A stretch of DNA of 64,000 nucleotides, taken from NCBI GenBank assembly GCA_963682175.1, contig OY821772.1, positions 50,862,925 to 50,926,924 on the forward strand, written 5' to 3'. The notes beneath the pieces are model-generated. The model had not been told where the DNA came from, did no database searches, and saw only the letters and a list, made by a program, of their open reading frames with translations. Below, piece by piece: positions 25,665-36,993 of the stretch. Source of the DNA: Triglochin maritima. Its lineage: Eukaryota; Streptophyta; Magnoliopsida; Alismatales; Juncaginaceae. Within the stretch, counting starts at the first letter, position 1, and each line of letters opens with the position of its first letter. The position numbers and the translations under genes were made by a program.

Positions 25665-26200
25665 TAGGGCTGTCAAATTTCCCTGGATCTTGATGGCTGG
25701 CTCGGTTCTATTAGGTTTGTGGCTCAACTCGATTACTAACAAGTCAAGCACAAAAAAAATTGCTTGACAAAATAAACGAGCCGAGCACGAGCACTACCAT
25801 GCTCGCTCGGGACTAGGGGTGTAAACGGGGTGGGTAATACCTGTATACCTGGTAACCGTCCTGGTCGGGTACGATACAAAAACTCATACTCGTTTAAAAA
25901 TTCATACCCGTATCCATTTACCCGGTTAATAAATCGACGAGTACAGGCATACGCATTACCCGTACCCATATACCCGTTAAGATATACTATATATTTTTAT
26001 ATAATATATGTTTTATATATTTTACCCGCCATACCCGTTTACCCGCCCCGTATCCGCTAACTTAATGGGTATGGGCCGGGTACGGGTATAAATGTTTTTT
26101 GCCGGGTATATACCGATACCCGCTAATTTAGCCGGGTACGACCCGTACCCGACCCATTTACATCCCTACTCGGGACTCACTCGTTTGCTCGTATACACAC
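25665..26200. mobile_element. Truncated hAT-like element hosting a nested MITE
   Basis: Starts 'tagggctgtcaaa' and carries alternating 'ctcgagccgagc'-type sequence on both sides of the nested element at 25814-26168. The 'cgagccgagcacgagc' half before the insert and 'actcactcgtttgctcg' after it read as one interrupted element. I could not find its right terminus or a target duplication. Confidence 0.45.
25814..26168. mobile_element. hAT-type MITE with perfect 8-bp TSD
   Basis: A 355-bp element with inverted ends 'taggggtgtaaa' and 'tttacatcccta' (11 of 12 pair). It is flanked on both sides by the exact octamer 'ctcgggac' (25806-25813 and 26169-26176). TAGGGRTG ends plus an 8-bp duplication are the hAT hallmark. 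The interior is rich in 'acccgtacccg' and has no coding capacity. Confidence 0.9.
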
Positions 26201-26433
26201 ATACATACATGTGCATATACAAACATGGAATATATTTAGATATATTAAGATACATTACTATGACTTTATAAGACTATAACATAATGTACATTTATTTGGA
26301 CGTTTACTTACTCGAATGACTCACATACATGTTTGCATGTAATATAAGGTATAAAATATATTTGATTTGAGAAAGTTTAACACCTAATTCACATCCGTAA
26401 TAAAACGTGGATTAGGGTTTTATACTTCCTAAC

Positions 26434-26575
26434 TAGGGATGTTCGCGAGGTGGGTTGCGGTGGGATTTTTCTCTACCCGCGACCCATTAACCCGTCAGAC
26501 TAAACGGGACATGTTGTCGTTGATGTGTTATCTGCCTCGTTAACCCATTTACCCGTTACAATATAATTATAAAAT
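26434..26575. mobile_element. Truncated hAT-like MITE
   Basis: Begins 'tagggatgttcgcgaggtgg' and contains 'acccgcgacccattaacccg' and 'acccatttacccgtta', the interior style of the MITE at 25814. No right terminus or target duplication is visible. Confidence 0.4.
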
Positions 26576-27105
26576 AAAAATATACATATTTCAGTACAGG
26601 AATTCTCAAGTGAGCCCAGGGCTTAATCAAACTAAATTAAGCCCCCACAATATCCACCACTCATTTCAAAATGTAAGGTAGATTAAGAAAAAAACGGTTA
26701 TGCTAATGAATGGTGAGATTAACTTTAAATAAGATCCAATAGTGAGATTGTACGAGGCTTAAATTAAATTTGATGAGAATGATCGGTGACGGTGTTACAA
26801 CATAATCAACATTCTCCATCATGCTCACTGGAAACCTATATGAATACCTAATCTTTTTAATCCCAGCCATGTTATTTCATCCTAATGATTACAAACCCAC
26901 ATGAACAAAATCCTACGAACTGCCCCACAACTAAAATGGACCCAAACATCAATGAACATCCGACAAAGCTCATGCTTTCATCAAGGCATTGCACTAATTA
27001 AGACCCAACATCCACCAATAGCCTTGGGGCCGGTCCATGTTGTTTCATGATAAATTATAAGACCACGTATCCAATGCTTGGAAACATGATAATTATAAGA
27101 CCAAG

Positions 27106-27438
27106 TAGGGCTGTGCATTGACCGGGTCAAACCGGTCAACCGGACCGGACCGGTCGGTCCGGGTTCGGTCCGGAAATTTTTGAAAAAATCCGGTCCGGTT
27201 CGGGTTTCGGTCCGGCAAATTTTAAAATTTCCGGTCCGATCTGATCCGGACCGGTCCAATTTTTTTTTTTAAATTTAAGGTAAAAAATCGGGTTTTTGCA
27301 CCGGACCGGACCGGACCGAACTGGTCCGGTCCGGTCTTCGGTCCGGCTTTTCGATTTTTTTCCGGTCCGGTCCGGTTTTCGGTCCGGACCTAATTTTTTT
27401 TTCCGGTCCGGTCCGGATCGGACCGGATGCTCAAACTA
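27106..27438. mobile_element. hAT-type MITE, ccggtccgg family
   Basis: A 333-bp element starting 'tagggctgtgcattgaccgg' and ending 'ccggatgctcaaacta', imperfect inverted ends. It is flanked by the exact direct repeat 'aagaccaag' (27097-27105 and 27439-27447): an 8-bp hAT duplication plus one matching base. The interior is dense 'ccggtccggt'. Same family as the copy inside the satellite at 6522-6718. Confidence 0.85.
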
Positions 27439-28024
27439 AAGACCAAGTGTTTCAGTCTTGCATGATCGATGACAAAATTATCAATATGGTCAGGGGGTCG
27501 GAGTAAAAGAATCTACCTGCTCATAGTAACGAAGATGTCTGATGTTAGACAAAATTTAGACGTCTAATTTTAAGATTTCTACTTGGTAATCAGAAATATA
27601 TGATAAAATGAGCCCATGATTCAAACCAACAAAATTGATTCTTCTCGTGCTTCTCACAATCTAGCTGTTGTACAACAAGCTCGATCATTGGATTTAAACA
27701 ATTATTACTATTGAACAAGTGAGCTTACGTTTTGTGCAGTGATCATACGTTTTGATCAGGCATTCAAAAACCGCTTGAAATCCATGGTCAAGGAAATGAA
27801 ATTAATGAGAGAAAGTGAGGGCCGTGGTGATTATTTATATGGGTCATACATGTAAGGCATATATAGTGATTAAAAAAAATCAAACAATGTGAGGTAGCAT
27901 ATACATATCCGCTTGTCGAAGTATTAATTACTTCTTCCTCAATATCTCACAACCAAAAAACACCACAACAACCGCTTTCGCATCTTCATTCAAAGAGGAT
28001 GACACCCGAATGAGAAGCAACACA

Positions 28025-31000
28025 TTATTTTAGCGCATTCCACTTAAGCATGTTCTCTCTGGTCTTGATTGCCTACACAAAAAAAGGCGTACAACAAACG
28101 CTTAATCAAAGGTGATCGTTACCAAATTCAAAAAAGAAGGCAGCTATCAATCGTAGTCACCTCCTTATCCCAATCACATCGAGCTGTGATGTACGCTAAT
28201 ATTAGGGTTTGCACAAGAGTTCCACCAATCATTCCACCCCATATCCCCTGTAAAAGAACAAATCAGCGAAACATTCCAAAAACGTACGTGTATTCGATTT
28301 GACAAGTGCATTCAATAATAAGATGATAACTAGTCTGGCAATTTAAATAATAATTGTTGTCATTTTATAGATTGTTGTCTAGACCGAAGTAGGAATTAGG
28401 AATTAACACCTCAGTAGATTCTATGGTAATAAACATCAAAACATGATCAAATCCTACGTGAATTTTGACATGAACTCAAGTACATACCAAGACTCCAAGA
28501 TCAAATTGCCAGCCAAAGAAGACCCCGGCTGGAACACCAACCAAATAGTAACTTCCAATGTTCACATAAGCCACCATAGCTTGCCATCCAGACCCAACAG
28601 CCACTCCTACAGATCATGATGATGCATGATTTGTCAAACAACACGTGTGATGTACTGTGATTTGTTGCAGAGAAGAAAGCAATAATTGTAATGTCAATCG
28701 TAGAAGGTAAAGATTGTGAATTACCAGAGAGAATAGGCTGTACACTATTGAGTAAAACAGTGAAGGCCAGGAGAATGGACAAGTTATGGACAGCTTCTAG
28801 TACTGCAGGGCTTGATGTGAAAATAAGAGCATACTTGTCTGGGAACACCAAGATGATCACCCAAAACAAAAGCCCAATCACCACTGAGCTCATCAGTGAC
28901 ACTATTGTTGCGAATTTTGCAGCTTTACCATTTCCAGCTCCCATTTCGTTTGCCACTCGAACTCTGTTGACCATTTTAAGAGTCAAATTAACTTAAAACT
29001 ATACATCAATATATACAATGACGCATCAAGGAGGATATATTAAGGAGGATTTGTGCATCAAGGAGGTAATCGTCTTCTAGCTTGTCGTAATGTTTGATTT
29101 CTTTGGTTTTAGGGAAAAATTGGCATGCTCTCGCCATTTATCCCATGGTTATTATTATTATATTGAGAAGTGTTTCCGCGTAAAATCTTATGTTTTCCGT
29201 GATTTTTGTGATTGGTTTTGTTCGTATTTAAATCAATTTCCTCCCTGCATTATTTCTTTGCTTAATTGGTTTGCATAAACTGACATAGTTTAATCTCCCA
29301 AGAATTTGTGTCGAATGTCTCTACTCGGATATTCGACCGCCATTAGCTAAAGATTTGAAGTAGAAGCCTAACAACATAATATCCTGCGACAATAAGATGT
29401 AACAACGTGCCTGTCATTTTCCCTACTTTATGCAACATCGTTTACATCGGAGAATGCGACATCTATCTATCCTGTGATCGCTGGATGTGATTACATAAAT
29501 ATTACTTTACCTAAATGTGACTGGATATTCTAGAGACAATTATATAGGACCTTATCATGCCCAGTATTCAATGATTTATGGTGTCGTATTTTCTGATGTT
29601 CATAAAATATATTTACGAATTTTTTTGATTATATATGACATCTTACCCAGTTCCAGCAAAGAAGGCCATCGGGATCATCAGCTCCCAAGCATTAATACTC
29701 ATGCTGGAAAAAAAAACAAAAAAACAAAAATTAGTCCAACTAATACGTGCACTCACATGCATGTGATCAGAGATTCAAAATCAATGTCTCCACCAACTAA
29801 CTACTTCTGTCAGGCTTTAAAAAAAACTACATTCGTCTGGAGCGTAGAGCCCATCAAGTTGGGTACATAAATACGTAAATGTAGAACAGTTGAGTAGATC
29901 AAAAACTAACCATATGGAAAGAGCATCGACGGCTATCTTGGCGTTATCCAAATTCCCAGTCAACAAAATCAAGACCCGGTAGTACCAGTTTTCCAGGCTG
30001 TGTCCGTATTAGAAACGCAAGACAAAAGTATAACCTTATTGGCTATAAAACTGTTATTAATATTCAAATATTGCTGTATAAAATAATGAAAGTGGTCATC
30101 AGTCTTTTAAGAATACTAGCATTGATGAATGAAAGTGATGGTGATCATTGTAAAGTTTGCTTAGGAGACTCTACTGACACAACTTAATAATGCATGGTAG
30201 CCTCCTGCATTATTTTTTGGAAGATAGGTAAACCATCCAATATGGTGTCCCCAACAACCCCCCCCCTCCCCATATAAAAACGGAATGAAAAGAAGTGAGA
30301 GGGTGGAATCTGCCCATCTATGTGACTCTCGTTGCCAAAATCACACATTGTACAGCGAACCTTAAATTCAATATACATTTTTAAATGCCAATTCAACCAC
30401 TTCGGCTTGTCAACCTTCCCACTTCACCGATTAAATTAAATTCAGTAAAATCTACAACAAACAATCAAGCCTAACGTGTTTTTAGCTTTACATCCCTTAT
30501 AAAACATGGTCTAACATTTGATTCCTATGTTCGCTTTCAATGAAATATTTGATTACTATGCTTCCTCAAAAAGCAAAACACCTGATTAGGATGGATCGAA
30601 TGGTTTAATGACATACCAGATCATGACACCAGAAGCAGCAGAGAGCTTGGTGAAATCCCAAAGCTGGGAAAAAGCTTCCATCGAGAAACCGCTCCATGTG
30701 TTGGAGCACCTTCCACTCGCCACGTAAGCAAACAACATCAACGCCAACACCCACCACGACACATTAAGAGTCATGGCCGTCCCAAAGAGACCAAGTTTGA
30801 AAACGTAGACCAATAGCCAACTTAGCAGAACATGCAATAACAGGGATAGGAGTGACATCGTGGCATTGACCGAGTTCTTCAGCTGGCACTGCAAGAACCT
30901 GTATTTATCATAAATTATAGGATTGATCTAAATTATTAATTTGGATTCTGATCTGATTTAGATTATTACGAGGATGGAGATCGAACCTGTTGAGTGGGAA

Positions 31001-31737
31001 CACAAAGGCGAAAGCGAAGTGGAGTGGAATCAACCATATCGACACTTGACCCGCTTGGATGGCTAAATCCTCCGGCTGACCGATCAATCTAAGGAATGGA
31101 GTGGCAAAGAAGTACATGGGAAGAAGCAAGGTTGCACAAAGGAAGAGAACGATCCAAGATCGTTGCAAGTACACCCCTAACATGTGCGGTCGATTCGCAC
31201 CGTAGGCTTGTCCACATAATGTCTCCAATGCACTCGCCATCCCAAGCTGAAGTTCATTAACACGCATATAAATGTGTTACGAATGTTTACCTTAATTCAT
31301 ACCTTTTCATTTATGGTAAACGCTAAACCTTAAAATCTATACACCATATATATGAGTTGGAACGATATCAGCTGATAGATCGCTGAACTTGTAATAGTAA
31401 GAATTAGAAGCATCGGTCCAACAAAACGAAATGAGGGTCGATGAGGTTAGTTACGTACCATGAGGCCAAAGTTGAGGCCAACAACGACGGTGTTGGCGAT
31501 GGAGAGGGAGGCGAGCTCGAGATCACCGAGGTGGCCGGCGAAGGCTTGGGTGATAACGTTCATGAGAGACATGGACATCCTTGCAAGGATGGCGGGGCCA
31601 ACGATCCTCCATAGCTTCTTGGATTCCTTCCAAACCCTTGTTGGTAGGGTTTCCACATTGTCACTAATATGTCGTTGGTGATCGTGGCCTTCTCCCACTC
31701 CCTTCAACAAAGGAACCTTCACCTCCACGATACCCAT
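28025..31737 (-). CDS. MATE efflux transporter, DETOXIFICATION 27-like (gene 1)
   Basis: Nine exons on the minus strand: 31737-31459, 31246-30987, 30898-30617, 29997-29911, 29703-29647, 28963-28725, 28606-28488, 28247-28161 and 28072-28025. All introns are GT-AG and the joined frame encodes 485 residues, a normal DTX length. Hallmarks are '[20 protein letters not shown]', '[18 protein letters not shown]', '[16 protein letters not shown]', '[15 protein letters not shown]' and '[18 protein letters not shown]', with about twelve hydrophobic helices. The family exports organic compounds or toxins by H+ or Na+ antiport across plasma or vacuolar membranes; the substrate here is unknown. It is tandemly duplicated with the gene at 36994-48648. 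All exon sizes agree after exon 1, except that an extra 88-nt intron splits the 542-bp exon in two. The last exon boundary (gag/gtgact) is supported by the paralogue. Confidence 0.9.
30899..30986 (-). other. Gene-specific 88-nt intron flanked by 8-bp duplication
   Basis: Splits the codon stretch for '[10 protein letters not shown]' in MATE gene 1. On the coding strand, ACAGGTTC stands at both ends (plus-strand 'gaacctgt' at 30983-30990 and 30895-30902), and the splice sites AG/GT fall inside the duplicated octamer. The paralogue has a single ACAGGTTC with no insertion. Length is not a multiple of three, and unspliced sequence reaches a stop, so removal is required. Confidence 0.85.
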
Positions 31738-34242
31738 TGATGGATAAGACGAATTAAGTCTAATGTATGATAAGTTAATACCACTAAGAGATGTTGAAGG
31801 AAGGAGACGGAGGGGTGTATTTAAAGTTTAATGGGGGAGTTGTGACACATTTTTTTATCAAACAAGAGATGTCTTGATGGTTTTATAATAGTCCAACAAA
31901 TTAATATGGGAGTGGTCCACTCAACGAAAGCGTGTTTGCTTCTACACACACTCGAGAATCATATCAAATTTGAGATATATAAGTGCGACCCTTATCTTGT
32001 GTATTATTAGTTTAATTTGTTTGTCCAAACAACTACAACAAAATTCATATCAAATTTGGATTCTGAGATCACATCACGCGTAGAAAACCAAACAATCTTA
32101 ATCCTCGTGGGCAACGTGGGTATACAATAATACATAGAGAGAAAAGTGTGTCTCCAGTAAAATTAGCCAAATTTTCAATTAAACATCAAATGCGTGTCAA
32201 ATGCGTGCAGACCATCCTGCTCATCGATCACCTGCATTTCTGGCCGTGTCTTTAAAGGTTCAAAACATCCATACTTTTCGTTTTGATTGGAACATCATCC
32301 AACCGTTTGTCGCCACAAATCGGTGCCTAAGGTAGTAGATTCTACGTAAGCTCCTTACGGGGTGTAATTGGGGTGGGGTGGATTTTTGATCTACCGCTAC
32401 TCGTCATGTCTAAGTTAAATTGGTATCTTAACACTTTAGTGACAGTGTAGACTAAGTAAAAAATATTAATAATAATTACTACATGTCCCGCCTAAAATTG
32501 GATTAGACGCTTAAGATTGGATTAGACGGGGTGGGACACGTTTGACGGATTTTTGTTTAACATTTTGGATTTTTCTTAAAAAAAGAAAAAAATATCAAAA
32601 CTTGAGAATTCAAAATTCTTGGCGAAGTCCATGTGTTTTACAAGATCACGGTCTCTCTTTTTCTTTCTTTTTTTTGAATGATAAGCTTGTATTATGGATA
32701 TCGTTTTGCGATAAGAGTAATGTGAACATTTGGTGGCACAGAAATGTTGAATTCCTTCTGCATTATATTACTACAACAGGTCGATAAGAAAACAAGGAGG
32801 AGACATTGCCGCGTGGAGGCTTTTGGTTTCACAGGTGTTTTCATACTTCGATATAAAATTCAAAACCCAAAAGGCTGCTATCAGTCCTTTTTCCATGGAG
32901 AAAGTCCTTGGGAGTTGAAATGCCCACCCATTTACTTAATTGTTCATTCAATTACAAAGGGTTCGTTGGATGAAGTTCAGGATGTGAGTTTCGGATGAGA
33001 TGTCAATTCTTAGGATTTTAGATTCAGAATTTGTTTCTTTACGGTTAAAATCAGAGTTATTTGGTTTTTTTTGAAAGTTCTCTAGATTCCTAGCTAGTTT
33101 GTTCAACCAAATCCTTAAAGTATCTTCTAATGAAGTAAAATATTTTACTTAAAATTATATGAGCATGTATCAAATTTCATATTTTTTTGTAGATTAACTC
33201 GATTAATAATTTTGTGAATACTATTTAATTATTTTGGCTAATTATATTTTGCACAACAAAATAAAAGAAAAATATTAATAAAAAAATTGAAGTATTACAT
33301 GAGGTTTTCAACAAAATCAGGAACAAGTTTTTAATAAAAAATTATTGAAATCAATTTTTTGAATAATGAATAACAAAATCAAATGTAATTTCTTCAATGC
33401 AGCGGAGACAATATGATCCAAATTTTTAGGTCAACAAGAGAAGTTTAATAACTGAGTTTCCTGTCAATACAAAAATGACATAAAAATACGTGCATGAAGC
33501 TCAGCTTCCAACTCTCCCAAAAATATTTGGATGACCTCCCATTACTGTTGCAGCTTATTGGGCGTGGAGGAGCTCAAAACGTAGCCTAAGTCAGCTCGTG
33601 GCTATTTCGTATTAATGACATATGATTAGGTTTTCTGGACCCATTATTGTGTAACAAACGGACAAACTTGGTTCGGCCCGTGGAGTGTGGTCCTGTAGTC
33701 CTTTTAAGTATTGTATAATATTGAACTTTTTATCAAAAAAAAAACTTGTATTATCTTTATAATCAATATATTACAAAATTATTTGCGCAATTATAGTTCA
33801 CATGTACTTGATAGTCATTTTATATGTATTTTTTACAAAAATCATGAGAGAATTTTTTTTTCTTTTGTTGGCCCGAGAATGAGACTTGTCGACTTGTCGA
33901 CTTGTCGTTGCCATAATGCCATGAGCCAAATCTTACTATGCAAAGTTGCAAACACATCCACAGCCAAAACCTTAGAACCAAAAGTTTATGATAACGCTTT
34001 ATCGCCAACTAGACCATCCCAAGGCTGAAAATCAAGATTCCCAACCCCATGGCAGCTGCGAGAGAGCAGTTTTGGCCACATGATTCCTCCATGCCATGTC
34101 TCGTAGCAAAACGTACGTACAAGGTAGCAACACACGGGCCGCGTCGAGAAAGAATCGTGTGGACTGTAGGATGTCTACAATATTCACTCCGATTAGTTCC
34201 TTGATTGTTCCTTCCTACGCAATAAGCCAAATGGGACGTAGC
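31738..34242. other. Intergenic, no gene supported
   Basis: AT-rich DNA between the MATE gene 1 promoter and the hAT insertion at 34243. A 'ggggtggggtgga' / 'ggggtgggacacg' pair around 32357-32545 may be the remains of another hAT-like MITE, but I could not find paired ends. Confidence 0.5.
31817..31826 (-). promoter_or_regulatory. Possible TATA box, MATE gene 1
   Basis: On the minus strand 'ctttaaatac' lies about 80-90 bp upstream of the ATG at 31737. Weak match, given by position. Confidence 0.3.
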
Positions 34243-35028
34243 TAGGAGTCAACAATTGGTCCGCTTTTGAAAAATCCGAAACTGACCAACTTGGGTCGAG
34301 TTGAACTGAACCAAGAGAGAACAAAAAACATAGTTTATATTTTTTTCATAAATCTATTACTCTATTTTTTCATACATATTTTAAGGTTCTTTAAAATGTA
34401 AGTTTAATTTTTCAAGACTTTAAAGCATCGATCTCATCCTTCATTCTTGTAGTTTACATTATGATCTTTCTAGACGTAAGTGTTATGCAATCTCGTTAGC
34501 AACTATCTAGGAAACCGAATGCTAGATATGGGTTGTTAGAATCTTGAACATACTGTCTTGTCTGTGCCACTAAATACTTACCCATTATTAGAAGATTTGA
34601 AGTAGAACCAAATTAAGTTAATTTGTTGAATTAACCTTTTGTTCAGAACTCTATCCTCACGCAAGCAAAAAAATTGATTTGTCGTTCGTTTAACAATGTA
34701 TTGCTAATACTATCTTCTCATAAAAATACAAAACTGAATTTACATTGCTTTCCAAAAAACACGGACATTATACTCACTATTAATTGAAATGATTAAAAGG
34801 AACTAAATAATTTCAACATTACTTGTATATAACATAAACATGAATTTGGGTCGAGCCCGAAGCCAAACCGACCCAAACCAAATTTTCTTGGTCGGGTTTT
34901 TGTTTGCTTCTGGGGCTTGGTCGGGTCAATTTCAATTATGGATAAACTCATATAAAAATAAAATCAAGTCCGGTTGGGTACATAAAATACACTCATAACC
35001 GAACAAACCCAACTCATGTGCATCCCTA
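34243..35028. mobile_element. hAT-type non-autonomous element with perfect 8-bp TSD
   Basis: A 786-bp insertion bounded by the exact octamer 'gacgtagc' (34235-34242 and 35029-35036). The right end 'catgtgcatcccta' is typical hAT; the left end 'taggagtcaac' is a weaker inverted match. The right third is rich in 'gggtcggg' and 'cgacccaaacc'. Oddly, 'aacaattggt' follows the right duplication at once and also occurs 8 bases inside the left end. No coding region. Confidence 0.75.
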
Positions 35029-35880
35029 GACGTAGCAACAATTGGTTGGTGGAGTGAGTTATTCTCCCTTGAACACAAGTTTGATCTTCAACTCATAATA
35101 AAATAGTCATCTTTTTCGGTGTTGGATTATTTCTAGTTTGGTATTACATTTCTGTTATATATCCTTGAGTTTGGTGGATGTTGATGAATCCTCAGTCATC
35201 AAATAAAGTTACTAAAGATAGACCAGTTGGTGGAAGTGAGATGCGAGTTCTGTTCTCACTATCGTCAGAGTGAAATTAGGTTGATCTAACAAAATCTAAA
35301 TACTTAGGTGAAGACACTGGAAGGTGGTGGATCAATTTCTATTATAGAACATTGTATACAATTTTTGTTTAATAATGTTAGACTATTTGTTCAATACTTC
35401 CTTACACACAAGATTAGATTATTATTTTTCTGTGTCTCGACGGGATATACCTTGGAAGTGAATATTAGCCTTTTCTATGCTATTTCTAGGGATGTGGATT
35501 GGAACTTCGACTTGAGGTTACAATATTTCGTCAAGTGGTCTTACAAGATGCATCGTTTTTACTAAGTTGTGTCTAAATGTGCTAAGATTACAGCTCAAAT
35601 CTTCAACGTGGATCTGATTGCACCAAAAGGTTGCATTTTTGCAAGTTTCTTTAGATATTGTAATCTAATCGTTTACTTTGGCAAAAAAACCCTCCTAAAT
35701 AACAAATAACTCCTTCCTTAAGTTTCTTTCATTCAAATCCATTTTTTATGTCTACATGTAATTGTTTGGCAGTTCAATCCCTAAACAAGTTTTTCACGTT
35801 TTTGTTTGGATACACATGCAAGGTAACGGAATTGGAATTTTACGTACTTGTTTTATAACTGATTAAGGTACACTTCCAAA

Positions 35881-36158
35881 TAGGACTGTCAACTTTGGTT
35901 CGGCTCGATAGCTCGACTCGAAAAATACTTGATTCTAGTTTAACTTGAAAATGAAGGATATTGATGAAAATCAAAAACTCTTCAAACTTGGTTCGGTAAA
36001 CGAACCGCTCGAACTCGAAAAAATTTGATGCTCGGCTCGATAGCTCGTTCGAATTTTTTATTGCTACATTCATAATTATTTTTTTGTATTTTTATTAATA
36101 ACACAAGATAATACTTATGACTCAAATTTTCACTTGATTCGACTCGTTTACACCCCTT
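35881..36158. mobile_element. hAT-type MITE with perfect 8-bp TSD
   Basis: A 278-bp element starting 'taggactgtcaac' and ending 'gtttacacccctt', imperfect inverted ends. It is flanked by the exact octamer 'cttccaaa' (35873-35880 and 36159-36166). The interior alternates 'ggctcgatagctcg' and 'cgaaccgctcgaactcg'. No coding capacity. Confidence 0.85.
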
Positions 36159-36799
36159 CTTCCAAACTACTAAAATTGCTTACATACATTTGTCGTGGGT
36201 GTATATCATTTGGAGTGGTACTACTTGTCCAGAAATAAGACTACCAAAGAGTTTCAGATTTAGTGTTTAAGTGGATACTCACTTTTCTTAATAATCTTGA
36301 ATTCCTTAAATTCCATTCCCAAAATATATTAAATATGTAAAAAAGATAGAATAATGGTAGTAGCTTCAAAAGAAAAGTAAAAAAGATCATTATAAAAATG
36401 TCAAAATCATATTTATCCGTTACACTTAACAAAGAAAATCTATATGAGATATGAGAGAGAGTCTAAAATATTCAAAATCCAGTATGATATATACTAGGTA
36501 AAATTTAAAATTTTAAAGATGCAAAATCTCATTGTTTTATACTTAATATATAAATTCTAAAATTTAGATTGGAATACATTTTATATGTAAAATCCAAAAT
36601 CTATGGGTGGCTCGGGCCCTAGTTCCTAAGTCCCATTTATAATAAACTCATCATAAAAATTAATAAATCACGCTATATTAGATGACAATAAGTAATTTGA
36701 ATATACATGTGAACTGTCACCACCAACTTTTTTCTAGATATAAGGCACTCTCACCGCAAAGCTTAACTCAAACTCAAGCTTCGATTTTAAGAAAAAAAT

Positions 36800-36819
36800 G
36801 TAGTAGTAGTAGTAGTAGT
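36800..36819 (+). repeat. (GTA)n microsatellite
   Basis: Six to seven GTA units about 175 bp downstream of the MATE gene 2 stop codon. Confidence 0.9.
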
Positions 36820-36993
36820 TTTTATCAGAAAAAATAAACTATCGCCGCCTACTGGATTTAGGGAGACGCATCACCTTGCCTCCCTACAACCTCTTCATTT
36901 ATTGTAACATAAATACCACGTACTTTTCAAGCCGATGGGAAAGGATGACCGGATGGCCTTCATTTTTTTAACGCCAAAGTTACTGCTAGACTG

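Noticed and set aside
28501..28986. Continuous 161-codon MATE ORF through an exon boundary
   Set aside because: The frame runs past the GT donor at 28724 into intron sequence; the paralogue and family pattern support splicing.
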